Part shown: piece by piece, positions 34,948 through 47,141 of the stretch | Layout of the letters: each line of letters begins with the position of its first letter | How positions within the stretch are numbered: position 1 is the stretch's first letter | From: Chlamydoabsidia padenii | Taxonomy: Eukaryota; Mucoromycota; Mucoromycetes; Mucorales; Cunninghamellaceae | NCBI GenBank assembly: GCA_025330725.1 | Contig: JAIWND010000037.1 | Location: forward strand, 1 to 64,000 | DNA length: 64,000 bases | Direction of reading: 5' to 3' | Position numbers and translations under genes: made by a program | Notes under the pieces: generated by a model | The model's database searches: none | What the model was told of the DNA's origin: nothing | Seen by the model: the letters and a program-made list of their open reading frames with translations, nothing else

Positions 34948-37900
34948 ATGTCTCGTACAGTCCTTTCTCTATGTTACTCACCAATCCAATCCAGCCAATA
35001 CGATACCACTACCAAAAAGCATTACAACAATGATTATTCAAACTTTTCTTTAATACAAACACTTTGTAATAATGTCATGTCTCTTCACCCGTCTTGTCAT
35101 ATCGTGATAATCAACACTGGTGCCACACATGATCAAACTGCGGTATTGACGACGAACAACAACAATTACCAATCTCGTACTTGCAACATTACTATTACTG
35201 GACCTCATGATGTTGTTATGACGGCGAGGGCTGAATTGTTACAAGCCTGTCCTCTCGAAATAAAGTTGCAACTGAAGATACCCATCAAGGATTTACCAAC
35301 AATCTTCACCGACCCTACTTGTCACAATACTCTATTTGAAAAGATTCGACAGGAAACACAAGCTCGACTATCATTATCGCCTTCTGCACCAACTCAACAA
35401 TCTTATTTTGAATCTGAAAATGTCTTGGAAATTACTATTATTGGTTTACCTCATCTTGCTGAACTTGCAAGAGTTCGTTTACTAGTGGCTTTGGATGAAT
35501 TGGTAAGTGTTAGTAAGGAAAATAGACTATTACTTTTATTAATACACTTCTATTCTTTTTTTTTTTCTTTGATAGATGAATCTTAATTCGGATGTGTTGT
35601 TTATACCACGAAAACTACACTATTTGGTCTGTGGAAGAAAACGTGCTACTCTTCAACCTATCATTGACGAAACTTTGACCAATATCTACTTCCCATCGCC
35701 TTTTACCAATAAAGACACCAACGGTAATAGCAGTAAGGATGATGATGACAACTCTGGTGATGATAAACCACCAATATATATCACTGGTGATCCGACAAGC
35801 GTATCAAGATCAAAGGATATGTTAACAAAGCTGGCAAATCAAAAGGTAATATCAATAGTACGTGTTGTCAGTATGATCTTTGTGCTTACTTACTTGATTT
35901 TTTTATAGGCAAAATCGATTTATCAAAAGAATGCGACTCTGGATCATCGAAAGTTGGACTGGATGCAAATTCATCGGCGGGACGAACTACTTCAAATCAT
36001 GTATGACAATGGATCCTTTATTGCTCTACCACCACCTGGCTCAACACTTGATATCATCACTGTTTATGCTGAAAATAGAGTCAATGCTGAAAGAACTTTG
36101 CGCTCCATCAACTTTTTGGTAAAGACAATGAACGAAATCAATTTTTGACCATGTACTAATCAAACCTTTTCTCTCTTTTCTTCTTCTTAACAATAGGCCT
36201 GTCACATATATGAAGGATGCTTCTATTTCCATGATCACGATGACCTTTATGCTGACACAAACTTCTTTCACTCTATCAGCAACTTGGCTAATTTGACCCT
36301 TACATTGTCTCAAGTCTCGGGCACTGAAGTTATCTACCGAGCTGATTCTGGCTGTATTCAAGTCTTTGGCACTGAACGTGATGTCCGGAGCGTATACCAA
36401 CGTCTGCATGAAACATCATTCTTGAAGGTAATATATATATATATATATATATATATCTCGTGTTCTTTATTCACACTTTTTTTATATAGGTATATCATCA
36501 CAACGCAGTCTTCAACGTCGAACTCTCCAACGATCAACGTGAATTCATCAGTGGGAAGAAAAACGGCAAAATCAACAAAATTATGAAAACATCTGGTGCC
36601 AAGATCAAGTTTCTTCCTTTTGGTGAATACAACTTTATATTGGAAGTGGAATCCTCGAATTTTGTCAAGGCTTTGGATGGACTGACTCTGCTACAAGAAG
36701 AACTTCCTGCTGAAATCTCATTTTATGTTCCTGAAACTTACCACAAGCGTATCATTGGTGTTGGTGGCAAGAACATCCAAAGGATAATGAAGAAATATGG
36801 TGTTTACGTCAAATTCTCTAATGCTGAAGAATTTGCTTCTTTGGGTGGTTATTATGGTAATGAAGACAACGTGGTGGCTCGAACTCCGATGAAAAATCAA
36901 GTCAATCTCAACAACCTACGGCAAGCAGTGACGCCCAAGGATAAAGATTTTGTGGTCCAAACCTTCTCGATTCCATTCCGCCGACATCGTTCCATCCTCT
37001 TTGATTACAAGGTTTACTTGCAAGAAGTATCCAAGAAAACTAGCGTCAAGATTATCTGGTCAAGTCATGAATTAGCAAGCAATATTGTCACTTTGGTGGG
37101 TCCTCAGTGCGATCTGGATTCGGCTGTACAGATGCTTCGTCATATGGTGTCTGATGTTTACTGCTTCCGAGTACCCAAATCAAATCAACTAAAGTCGGTA
37201 CTGTTATCTGCTGCTTTTGAAGAACAAGTGGTCTGTCGAATTGAAAAGGAAAAGGATATCACGGTGGATGTTAAAATGGCTTTGATGGACTTTGATACAG
37301 GTGATGGTCAACCATCATCCATGACTTCTCACTCTTCCTCTCCTTCCTCTTCCTCCTTCTCTTCTTCACCTACAAGTAACAATGGAAACGACTCTGATCA
37401 TGCGAACTGTAATGACTGTATCATTCCCTTCAAGATGGATTTGGCTCATTTGAACCTTTTATCGACTGCTCTGGATATTGTGGTCATGTTTCTCCGAAAT
37501 CACCAGGTGCCACTTTACAAGGAAATCAGTAATGACTTGATTGGGAACAACACTCGATTAAATGGCAACACTTTAACTTTGGGAAATTATGATGCGCACT
37601 TGAAAAGTAAATTATTATCATCCGCTTTACCTCCTGGTAAGAAAGAAAAAAAAAAATGGGAGGAGGAGGAGGAACTGGACACATGAATGTTATCTGACTT
37701 TTTATATATTATAGATCTGTCATCTCCTACCGACACGTTACCTTTCCAGAACTTATCATTGAAGGACAATGTAAATGATTACCAAGCCTATTCTCTATTC
37801 AATTACCCTTCATCTAATGGTACTGCCAATGGACTGACTACACCCTGGAAAACTCTTCAAGACGACAGCAACATTCGAGCAATATTTGATTCACCATATG

Positions 37901-39173
37901 ATACGAATGATAAAGATTCTCGTTTGAACAACTTTAATGGGCCATTATCACCAACTCGAGTTGATGGGTATATGAAAGGACTTGGTGGCAATCATGGTGG
38001 ACTTGTTGCTCACTCTACATCGACATCAAACAACAATCTGGATTTTTGGCTCAACCCATATAGTGGATTCCAAAACAAGTTCTCTCCACCTTTGACGACC
38101 TCGAATACTCACACTCTGATTGATCAATCACAACAGATGGTAAGGCAACGAAAAAGGTATAAAAGGGCATCAACTAACATTCATTTTTATTGGTTTGGTC
38201 TAGTTATACGACGGGAACGATCCATCATTTTACTTCCATGGGTATAATGCACCAAATGTGGGTAGCAACGGGATGACTTCACGCCTTCATAATAATGGTG
38301 CCAAGACAACTGTAGGGGATTATCGTGGAATGTACATACAGCCAACATCATCTACATCCACCAGAAGTGATAATTCTTTAAACTCAACGAAATCGATGCC
38401 AGAACCTTCTATGGATTTACACCACCGACCCTTCCAACCAAGACTACAACAAACTCAAGAAGGATCATCGATACCAACAACAATTTCGCCACCCTTCTCT
38501 GCAACCAAGTCATTTAGACCTGAAGGATCATTGTCTTCTACTCTCCAAGGAACTCGTGACGGTGGTACCGATATCCCACCCAGTCTTCTTCGGTCTTCTC
38601 GGTCTTCTAGTGTTACCCCTCAGCAACACCAAACCTATCATCCTGTCGACTATCACTATCAGCCTCAACACTATCGACCTCTTCATCACCAATATCTCCA
38701 ACAGCAACAACAACAGAATGTATCTACTACACCTTACCTTCCTTATTCACCACACAAACCATTCTCCATGTCTCATTCATTTTCCTCCTCGACGATCAAT
38801 CAGACCTATTTACCACGACCACTTTCGTCTGCGTCCACGCCAACAATACCAAAGTCGTCAACTACAGTTTTACCATCATCATCATCTACAACTTGTAATA
38901 TTGTTGGTGGTGTACCCAGATCTTCGACAGGCATGCTGGACAATAAGGAAATGGCTATGGAGTATTCTAGTTTTTATTCTCCAATCAAGGAATCGGATTG
39001 TAAGTAAATTCAGACTTGATATTAACTGCATCAACTCATTCTCTCTCTCTCTCTCTTATTTTCTTCTTCTAGTCGACAGTCTACTTAGCAAAATATCACT
39101 TGGATCATCTGATCAAGAAAATACCATGGGCTCCGGATTCGATCAATACCACTTTAATCAACAAAGACACTGA
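34948..39173 (+). CDS. Multi-KH-type RNA-binding protein
   Basis: About eight exons run from ATG 34948 (MSRTVLSLCYSPIQSSQYDT) to TGA 39173, giving roughly 1,200 residues. Introns begin near 35502, 35845, 36115, 36427, 37636, 38138 and 39000. The N-terminal half contains several degenerate KH-like units (TCNITITGPHDVVMTARAEL, VYAENRVNAERTLRSINFLA). The canonical KH unit is YHKRIIGVGGKNIQRIMKKY with an intact GxxG loop (GVGG) near residue 590, followed by VKFSNAEEF. Further KH-like segments contain SNIVTLVGPQCDLDSAVQML and KFLPFGEYNFILEVESSNFV. The C-terminal third is low-complexity (Ser, His, Gln). The layout resembles vigilin/Bicaudal-C-type proteins, which bind mRNAs in translation control. 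A specific orthologue is not claimed. Confidence 0.85.
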
Positions 39174-39935
39174 AGAAACATTGGATGGATAGTGATCATT
39201 CTATCTGTATTTTACCCATAATTTATATCAGTACCCTCCTCTTCCCCTTTAATAGACTTTTTTTATATTATACTTAGTGACATCATATTCTTATATTATG
39301 GAAACATTGTAGTTTGAACCTCTTTTACTATCATATCCCACACAGCATCAATAGGATAGATATCCCTCAATATCCCTTTGCTTTACCCCCACTTTTTTTA
39401 TGGCATACTTTTTAATTGCTTATCTTTTTTAGTTTATGTATGATGGCTTGTTTGATTATAAATAAAACTCAATTTACAACTCTCCATCTTTACAAATGTT
39501 GCCCAAAAGATTCTCATGCCTAAAACATTCAAACGCCACACTTCTTTAATACAATGGGTTCTGTATGTATATCTGTAAATATCGTCCCATTGAACATCAT
39601 CACTTTACTGCAAACTGACTAAATTAGGCATATCGGGCGGCATTATTATGCAAGCTTGAGCTCCACCCCTTTGACAAAAAAAAAAAAAAAGGTACCGCGT
39701 TGACACCCCAACAGGGTTGAATTTGTTTCGAATCAGGCTACGTACCACAAGACAAACCGTTTTTCATCTTTTTATTTTCAAATGTAACTCTGGAAGTATA
39801 TAAACATGCTACTTACAAACAATGTAACATGTTGGCAAAGAATAAAGATGTAGGTAAAAATGATGTTCTATTGTATTTATTATTTACTGTATAAGCTAAA
39901 CTATATATAATTAAAATAGTGGGCCATTTATAAAT
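39174..39935. other. Intergenic, convergent 3' flanks
   Basis: Lies between the KH-protein stop and the elongase 3' end. It is T-rich near 39250 with a poly-A near 39678. No gene seen. Confidence 0.6.
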
Positions 39936-40836
39936 TCAAGATAATTTCTTGACCGAGAGACGTTTTCCAAAAGTGCTACGGGCAAAGTTAAGAAACATCC
40001 AAGTTAAAAGTACGGCATAGATGATATGTATCCAAATGACAAACCTCTGACCAGGAGTTTCCGCACACCGACCGATGGCAAGGTACGTTATGCTCAACAA
40101 TATTCCCACGGTAAATTGTAAGATTTGGATAATAGTAAGGTATTTTTTTTCCCGGTACATGAATCCCCACCGATGTCAAGGCATAATACGTATACAAGAT
40201 GGAGTGTACTACAGAGTTAAGCACCACAAAAATCCAGACCGCTTGAGAACGAAATCGGATACCCGCCCACATGGCGATCATTCCCCCGGCATGATGATAG
40301 GTCTGGAGAAGAGAGGATCGTCGGCCTTTTAGGAGAATGATAATTGTATCCACCACTTCATAATACTTGGACAAGTAAAAGAGATAGTCCAATAACCAAG
40401 TGCATTATTCCATAAAAATCCGTCCGCATCACATTACTATAGAGTCAAATCATTCTAGTTAGATCCACTCCCCCCCCCACTCTTCCTAGACTTACCGCTT
40501 CACGTAGAGTGACTCCCTTGTGGTATGATCGGAGTATGTAAGGAACCATGTTGAAGAAGGTGACCATGGAATAGACTGCCAAGAGTAGATTAAGGATAAA
40601 CACAAAACAGGACAAAGTGGAGTGGATTGGGTTGTTGTGCCTTGACCTTGATTTCGAGCTTCCACACGCGATAGCTTGGCTTGGGTAGCTGGCGGATTCA
40701 AAAAGTAGACTGACAGAGCATAGACGGTGCTAAGAATTAACGGTGTTTTCCAGTCCATGAAGAATTCATAAGTTGCAGAGTAAGGAATCCCTGGGATCTT
40801 GGTCAAAGCATCAGAAGGATCAATTAGTAAAGACAT
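39936..40836 (-). pseudogene. Very-long-chain fatty acid elongase (ELO family) with a broken reading frame
   Basis: Clear ELO segments are present in order: an N-terminus from ATG 40836 (MSLLIDPSDALTKIPGIPYS, DWKTPLILSTVYAL), then VYSMVTFFNMVPYILRSYHK, GFLWNNALGYW, YLFYLSKYYEVVDTIIILLK, the histidine box TYHHAGGM, HSILYTYYALTSVGIHVPGK and KYLTIIQILQFTVGILLSIT. It ends KKLS, possibly an ER-retrieval KKxx. These do not share one frame. The shift near 40600-40690 could be an intron (GTCAAG...TTGGCAG). After the REA exon, the acceptor leads into a stop (TAATGTGAT). YW to YLFYLSK needs a shift near 40390. At 40143-40150 an eight-A run (gene sense) needs one base less. The catalytic His box (HxxHH normally; here TYHHAGG) is partly visible. 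This is either a pseudogene or assembly indels. Confidence 0.8.
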
Positions 40837-40897
40837 GAGGGAGGAATGGGAGCATAAATGTAAAAAGTGTAAAAGTATTAAAAGTATGTGTGAGTGT

Positions 40898-40922
40898 AAT
40901 AGAGAGAGAGAGAGAGAGAGAG
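40898..40922 (+). repeat. (GA)n microsatellite
   Basis: A GA run in the elongase 5' leader, reading CT in gene sense. Confidence 0.9.
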
Positions 40923-40990
40923 AAAGTGTGAGGGTGAGGGAGAAGAAGAAGGAAAGAAAAAAAAAAAGGACGCTGACTTTTATGGACAAG

Positions 40991-41002
40991 CCGGGATTTA
41001 AA
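40991..41002 (+). promoter_or_regulatory. Recurrent promoter element (CCGGGATTTAAA)
   Basis: It lies 155 bp upstream of the elongase ATG. The promoter element is intact even though the reading frame is broken. Confidence 0.45.
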
Positions 41003-41161
41003 TAAGCCAAGGTTCCAAAGTCGGGTTTCCTTCTAAACTGACACACCATTCCTGCAAAAGTGACAATCAGGTTTTTATTTTATATTTTTTATTTGATCCA
41101 TATATATATCTATTCTACATAATAATGTTTCTATACTACAATAATAAGGGGAACACCTTAT

Positions 41162-41925
41162 TCAAGTCCGGGGACTAATATAAAGTGCCTTGGCCTCTGT
41201 GAATCTTGATCCATTTTCCACATGTTCAATCCAAGCATCAGCCCAAGCTTTACGTCCTTCCACCCGATCGAGTTTACCACGAATAATAACCCATTGATTG
41301 GATTTGACAGGCAATCGATAATTGACATTTAAATTGGCAGTAAATCCCGTATAATTAGGAAGATGAGGAAGTGTCTATATAAATGAAAAACATGTTGGTC
41401 ACCAGTCTTTATTCGTTTCCCTCCTTTTAATTACCACATAAGCCAAATGTTCATCCAATAAGGTAGCCAGTAGTCCACCATGAATGATGCCATCATGTCC
41501 ACACCTAAAAATGGTTTAGTGAGTTGGTCATCATCAAGCATTTCTACTTACATATTCAACCCAAGATGAGCAATAATGATACATTCCGTCTTGTCCTTGT
41601 TAAAAAATTTCAATGGAAGACGATGGATGGAGCCAGGGCGGCGGAGAGTGGTGGCAGTGAGTGAGTGTTTCCTAGCTGATTCTGATAAGTGACCATAAGC
41701 ACGGACTTGTTGCCATTCCGAATCAGGATGCTTGAGTTCTTGGACAATACGGAGATTAGCTTCTTGTTGAGCCAAGGCGATTTCTTCAGGATCGGTAAGA
41801 TTGGAATCATCTTGATAGAGCAGGGTGTCTTGATTAGGTCCATGGTTAGACAAGGTGACATTGGGACCCATTTCATGGACTTGATCATTATTGTTGGTAT
41901 ATGTTTCTCTAGTAACGTCAGGCAT
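41162..41925 (-). CDS. Hotdog-fold acyl-CoA thioesterase (4HBT/PaaI-like)
   Basis: Three exons. The start ATG 41925 gives MPDVTRETYTNNNDQVHEMG. A long N-terminal region (NLTDPEEIALAQQEANLRIV, HPDSEWQQVRAY) precedes the hotdog core. The core begins in exon 1 (KTECIIIAHLGLN), continues in exon 2 (CGHDGIIHGGLLATLLDEHL) and ends in exon 3 (GFTANLNVNYRLPVKSNQWV, GKLDRVEGRKAWADAWIEHV). HGGLLATLLDE is the family signature: His-Gly-Gly at the start of the hotdog helix and the catalytic acid (Asp or Glu). The layout resembles THEM4-like and fungal mitochondrial or cytosolic thioesterases that hydrolyse acyl-CoA. Stop TGA is at 41162-41164. Being next to the elongase may be coincidental, but both act on acyl chains. 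Confidence 0.9.
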
Positions 41926-42023
41926 TATTGATGAGGGGTTATATTGTATTAGTAAAAGATACGGAAGAGAGAAAGAAGGAAGGAAAAAAAAAAAGTGGGG
42001 GAATCGGACCTGATTGGGGGAAA

Positions 42024-42035
42024 GCGGGAATTGAA
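42024..42035 (+). promoter_or_regulatory. Recurrent promoter element (GCGGGAATTGAA)
   Basis: It lies 99 bp upstream of the thioesterase ATG and reads TTCAATTCCCGC in gene sense. Confidence 0.45.
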
Positions 42036-42154
42036 TAGTTTTGTAAAGCCCGCCTGGTCGTGGCACAACATCTACTCGAAGGGACCCTTTATACAATCTT
42101 TTTGTTCAAATAAATGTATAGTAACTAAAGAAAAAGTAAGTATCATTACAGTGC

Positions 42155-42179
42155 AAAAAAAAAAAAAAAAAAAAAAAAA
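42155..42179 (+). repeat. Poly(A) tract, 25 nt
   Basis: An uninterrupted A run in the divergent region between the thioesterase and the 42.3 kb transcript candidate. Confidence 0.9.
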
Positions 42180-42229
42180 GTGACATGTTTGACTCCTTCA
42201 TGCCGGTACTCTTGAAACAAGAGGGAGGT

Positions 42230-42900
42230 ATTTACAAACCCCGCTCAGGTCCCCCCACTAAGAAATTTTTTTCACTGTGACAGTCGAATTTTCTCTTTTA
42301 TATAAACCCTTTCGTTTCTTTCCATCTTTCCCTCTTTTATTCTTCCCATCATCCATTACACTTTTGGGCCATCAACGTAAGTTTACAGAAAAAATAAAAC
42401 ATTTACACCCCCCCCTTCATACAATACACATTCCCACGAGATCAAGTCAGGGGGATCACTGACAAAGTGAAAAGGAAGAAAATTGGAGGGCTCTTGGGTT
42501 CTCTTGATTTTTTTTTTCTTTAGCTTTGGCCTTTATAAAGTGGTTGTCCGTTAATCTCGTGGAAGATCAAACTCGTCGAGTCGACTGTAACGCTCTGTTC
42601 TAGAGTTGTTGCGACTGATTCGAATCCGCTTCCATAAGAGTTGAAGGCTATCTTTTACTAGTGGTCGTCTTCTTAGTTAGGGAGCAAACATCACCTTCAC
42701 TATATACACTTACTTTGTCTTTGAACATCTTTTTTAACTCTTTTATTTATTATTTTATATATAATAGGACTTTTATTGGTGCAAGTTACCATTGTGATGG
42801 TTTGGTCTTTTAGTTATAATATAATATAGTATAGTCAATTCCCCTCCCCAATGTTTTAAATAAAGATATGACATTTGATGTTTGTATATATATATATATA
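42230..42900 (+). ncRNA. Possible spliced non-coding transcript
   Basis: The arrangement is that of a fungal gene. A promoter-element copy (ACAAACCCCGC near 42234-42244) is followed by TATATAAA, a CT-rich leader, an exon ending GGGCCATCAAC before GTAAGT (42379) and an acceptor TTTCTTTAG near 42522. The first exon has no ATG, and the second has none for about 200 nt. The second exon starts with an open frame (LAFIKWLSVNLVEDQTRRVD) that ends at TAG after 25 codons. It does not resemble U1-U6 or U3. A coding gene with an unseen upstream exon is the alternative. Confidence 0.25.
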
Positions 42901-43521
42901 TATATAATGATGATTTGATAAGTAGTAAAAGAGTGCCTTTTCTTGTTAATAAACTCCTTTTATTCCAAGGAAGAAGTAAACAGGTACTATTTTTAATTTG
43001 AATGGTAAATCTCCCTCACTCCTAATCTCTCAGTCTTCTTGTAGTCATAAAGTTGGACGAAATTAAAAGGTTGTGTGATCCATGACGATTCATAATCATA
43101 CTGAAATAGACTGCATACAATGATGATCATATTATAGGATTGCCCGTTTCCTTTGAATTCCTTTTACCATTATCATTCACCGAGGAGATTAAATGGCATG
43201 AAAAATAAAATAAAAAAATAAAAGATCGTCCCCCTTTTTTTCAAGGAAAAACAAGACTTGATTGTAAGAACGACCAGTCAGAAAAATATAGACAAATAGT
43301 CTAATGATACTACAAAATAGCTTGAACATTGACTCGGTAAAGTAAACTCAGAATGTATTATCTATGTAGTTGAAGCTGTCAGTGTTTGGGAACAGTTGGA
43401 GTCTAAACTTTAATTTCAAAATGTTTATTTTTGGAATCCGCACGTTTTCTTTTTTCTTCTTCTCTCTTTCTTTTCCCTATTTTTCCCTTTTCTCTTTTTT
43501 ATTTTATTTTATATATTAATC
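42901..43521. other. Intergenic, ZDS1-like upstream region
   Basis: A TA microsatellite lies at 42886-42906. A weak promoter-element variant (TTTGGAATCCGC, 43431-43442) sits about 80 bp before the next start, within a CT-rich leader. No gene seen. Confidence 0.5.
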
Positions 43522-45903
43522 ATGGGTAGGTCAAATACTGATGATTCTATTTCATCTAGTGTTTCGATACAAACCAACTATACTACCACCCTTCCTCCTC
43601 TACTACCTTCTTTACCACCTCCATCTTCGGACTCCTTCCTAACTTTACAACTGGCCGATTACTTGGATATGCAGCACGAACCAACAACACACAATAACAC
43701 TAAAGATACTACAGTGACAGCTCTGACGACAAAACATACAAGCAACCCACTACCTCGACTAAAGATAAAAAACGACTCTCCTTCGTCTTCACCACCTTCG
43801 TCCTCTTCTACCTCATCATTGTCCTCTTCTTCTGATGAAGATGCTACAACCATATCTCCTTTGTTATGGTAAGTTTTGGGGTATACTTTATTTGATAAAA
43901 AAGAGGAGGAGGAGGGGGGGATGATTTTATAGAATCAGAAAAAAGTGGGGGTTGGATGCAAAAAGGGACTGTTGTTGTCTTGGAAACTGATGTAATGTTT
44001 GGTTACATGATTGACTAACTACCATTTGTAGGGTACCTGCTGATCAACACCCTGAAATTGCACCTGGGGAATTCACCAAATGGCTGGAAACAAACGGATC
44101 GAACAATTTGGCAAGAAGGAAATCCTCATTACGTCGAAAATCGTCAGTCTTATCACAAACTCACGTCCCTACTTCGGAAGAAGAAACCGATGATGATACG
44201 ATGGGTCAACAACAACAACAACCTACTTCAATAGTAAAATCGACTTCTTTGATGGCTATTCCCGAATCTACTAGTGGCCAAAAAGGTAATGTAAAACCAG
44301 ATGACAGAAAGAAAAAAGAGGTCGTTAACCAGAAGGGGGTTTCTTTATTGTAGACAACAATACACTTGATTTTGATCGGTATTCACCCTCACAAGATACA
44401 TCTCGAGTCCTAGCACCACGCGGAAATCGGTCATTACTGCGAAGATCGGCCTTCTCAGCACGGGGTAGAGGAAGAAAGTTAACGACAAGCACTCGTAGAC
44501 ATGGCAATACCACTTCTTTGGATGAACCAACAACACCTACTTCACATCAACAAGAAGATCAAGCATCACCAGAAACTGTTAACACTAGTGAACCTATACG
44601 ACTTTATGACCGGCCGGTTAGTATGAACGAATGGGTCGATCTGGGTAGTGCCAGCTTATCGGGATATTCAGGTGGCAATTCTCAACAAGATATACTCTCT
44701 CGTGTCCATGATGCTGAATCTCATATCTTATCTCAACTCTCGGATGATACTGATACAGCAACAACAACAAACCTGACGACTGGTATTGACGATCTCAAGC
44801 CGATGACAGAGGATCAACCCATTGAAACATTACCACCACCGCCATTATCTGACAACAATAATAATAACAGCAATTACTTTAATCAAGATCAACAGGATCA
44901 CTTAATACCCTCATCACAACCTGATCAAACAACGCCTCTTCCAACAAGAAAGACTATGGGTGACAAGGAATCCTCTTTACCAGCACCAATCATAACGGCA
45001 AAAACAACGGCATTACCACCATCACCTACAGCAACAATAACAATGACAACAACAACGAAAAAGTCACCTGGTATTCAACGATCTTCTTCAGAACGATCTT
45101 ACACTAAACAAGAACGAAAATCGAAAAATTCTTGGTTCGGTGGGCTATTTGGTAGTAGTGGAAACAAGGAAAAACGAAGAAGCTCCCTGCGACGAGTGGA
45201 GGACGAACGATGCGCTCAAGAAAAACAACAACGACAACATCAAGAGAAATCGAAACCGATCAGTCAACCGCCACCCTCACCAACACCAACACAGGACACA
45301 ACTGGTACAAACAAAAAGTCGGGATTGGGATCACTCTTCTCACGAAGTAATAGCAAGAAACGACATCACTTTCAAAAACTTCAACAACATGTAATGTCTG
45401 GTATGACAATGGCGGCTCCTTTACTCTTATCCAACAGCAATAACAACAACAATCTATTGAATAAAAAGGCATTACAACGATACGATGACAAACCCTCCGA
45501 TTATCTACCTTCTTCTTATCACAGTTACCGACTTCCGATTCATGTGGAACGAGCGATTTACCGCCTGTCGCATTATAAACTAGCCGATCCTCGACGACCC
45601 TTACGACACCAAGTGGCGATCTCTAATTTGATGTTTTGGTATCTGTCCATCATTCATCATGACTCACCTACCTTGTTATCAACTTATGCCCAACAACAAC
45701 AGCAGCAGCAACAACAACCTACTAATACTATCCTTGCCGCCTCTTCAAACACGCCGTCTACAACATTACATGCTCATTTTGATGACTCTTTACCTCGGGT
45801 TTCGTATCCAATAGCAACACCACAAGAACAATCCGACGATGATGATGATGACGATGATGGGGATGATGATGATTTACCACTTAGTTATTATAAACAGGCA
45901 TGA
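43522..45903 (+). CDS. ZDS1: Zds1/Zds2-like regulator of PP2A
   Basis: Three exons: 43522-43870, about 44031-44284 and about 44354-45903, giving roughly 720 residues. Exon 2 contains the conserved N-terminal family motif HPEIAPGEFTKWLETNGSNN followed by ARRKSSLRRKSSVLSQTH. The middle is disordered (poly-Ser/Thr, PPPP, poly-Gln) with basic patches (SSLRR, KNSWFGGLFGSSGNKEKRRS). The C-terminal Zds domain is LPIHVERAIYRLSHYKLADP then RRPLRHQVAISNLMFWYLSI, which in yeast binds the PP2A-Cdc55 (B-type) subunit and keeps it cytoplasmic, controlling mitotic entry, exit and polarity. An acidic Asp run (DDDDDDDDGDDDD) sits just before the end. The start at 43522 follows the CT-rich leader. Function is by homology. 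Confidence 0.88.
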
Positions 45904-46279
45904 TTTATTTAGAATAGTGGGTTTGATTGTCTTGTGTTATTTTTTATATGATACTACTTGAAATAAAACAAGCATAATGCTTTATTCCCCCATACATTGA
46001 CTTTATTTATTACTACAGGATACTTTAGTCGTTTGTATCAGCTGTATATAATAAAATGTAAGAGTACAGTGCATTCGAGAATGAATGAATTCAACCCCCG
46101 TCCTCCTGCAAAAAGGAAAAAAGGATCATGTTCCTGTAAAATTGATAGTTGGCAAAGTATAATATATTCCAGAGTATGTTATACTATTATATTTTTATTT
46201 CTCATAAGAAGGAGATTGCTTTCATTCTTATTATTTGATCCTACTTGAGACAAGAGGATCCCATCCAAAAATGATACTG

Positions 46280-46291
46280 GCGGGATATGAA
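46280..46291 (+). promoter_or_regulatory. Recurrent promoter element (GCGGGATATGAA)
   Basis: It lies 101 bp upstream of the BET5 start. A second, weaker copy (TTCAACCCCCG) lies at 46090-46100. Confidence 0.45.
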
Positions 46292-46391
46292 ATTGGAAAC
46301 CATAATCTCAGGTTCAATTTTGGGGCCAGTTCACCTTTCTTTTCTCTCTTGTTTTTTTTTCCTACCATCCACTTTATCCTTGCTTAATATT

Positions 46392-47141
46392 ATGACCATC
46401 CACAATCTATACATATTCGATCGACATTGTCAGTGCATCTATTATCAAAAATGGACTCATCAAGCCAAATCCAACACGGGAGGCAGTGTGAATGGCAACA
46501 GTATCAATAGCACCAGTCAAACCGGCACCACGACAAGCAGCCGACTAGGTCTCACCACATCTTCCCGACTATCCCAATCGAACAACACGTCCTCCAACAC
46601 CACGAATGAAGATCGGTCGTCGTCCTACACCATGACACAACAAAGTGGGTTAGCCGCGGGTAGTGTCATCTCGATTGAAGAAGAAGCCAAGTTGGTGTAT
46701 GGTGTCATTCTCTCTCTCCGCAACTTTGTACGAAAACTCAGCAACAGTCAGGACGGATTCATCTCGTATCGTACCTCAACTTATCGTCTCCATTATTATG
46801 AAACACCCACTGGGTTGAAGTTTGTCATGAACACTGACCCTACAACTGAAGGCATGCGCCCGGTATTGAAACAGATCTATGTACAACTTTATGTGGACTT
46901 TGTCGTCAAGAATGGACTGATGCGATTTGATGATACTCGGTGGGAAATCAGTCAAGGGTTTTTGTACCAACAACAACAACAACAGCAGCAACAACATATC
47001 AGTACTACTAGTGATATAGTAGGCCAACAACAACAACAACAACAACAACAACCAGGTGTGACTCCACCAGGTAATATATCAAATGAATTATTCCGTATAG
47101 CTGTAGATAGATTTATACGTAGTTTAACTGTTTTTGAATGA
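46392..47141 (+). CDS. BET5: TRAPP complex subunit Bet5/TRAPPC1 with long insertions
   Basis: A single exon of 249 residues. It begins MTIHNLYIFDRHCQCIYYQK and continues after an insertion with EEAKLVYGVILSLRNFVRKL, QDGFISYRTSTYRLHYYETP, TGLKFVMNTDPTTEGMRPVL and YVQLYVDFVVKNGLM. It ends NELFRIAVDRFIRSLTVF. This is the longin-fold TRAPP core subunit that supports Ypt1/Rab1 GTP exchange in ER-Golgi traffic. Family members are usually about 145-190 residues. Here a Ser/Thr/Asn-rich insert of about 70 residues follows the first strands, and a second, poly-Gln insert of about 35 residues lies before the last helix. The start at 46392 was chosen because upstream in-frame codons read the pyrimidine-rich leader. 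Confidence 0.93.
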   Translation: MTIHNLYIFDRHCQCIYYQKWTHQAKSNTGGSVNGNSINSTSQTGTTTSSRLGLTTSSRLSQSNNTSSNTTNEDRSSSYTMTQQSGLAAGSVISIEEEAKLVYGVILSLRNFVRKLSNSQDGFISYRTSTYRLHYYETPTGLKFVMNTDPTTEGMRPVLKQIYVQLYVDFVVKNGLMRFDDTRWEISQGFLYQQQQQQQQQHISTTSDIVGQQQQQQQQQPGVTPPGNISNELFRIAVDRFIRSLTVFE

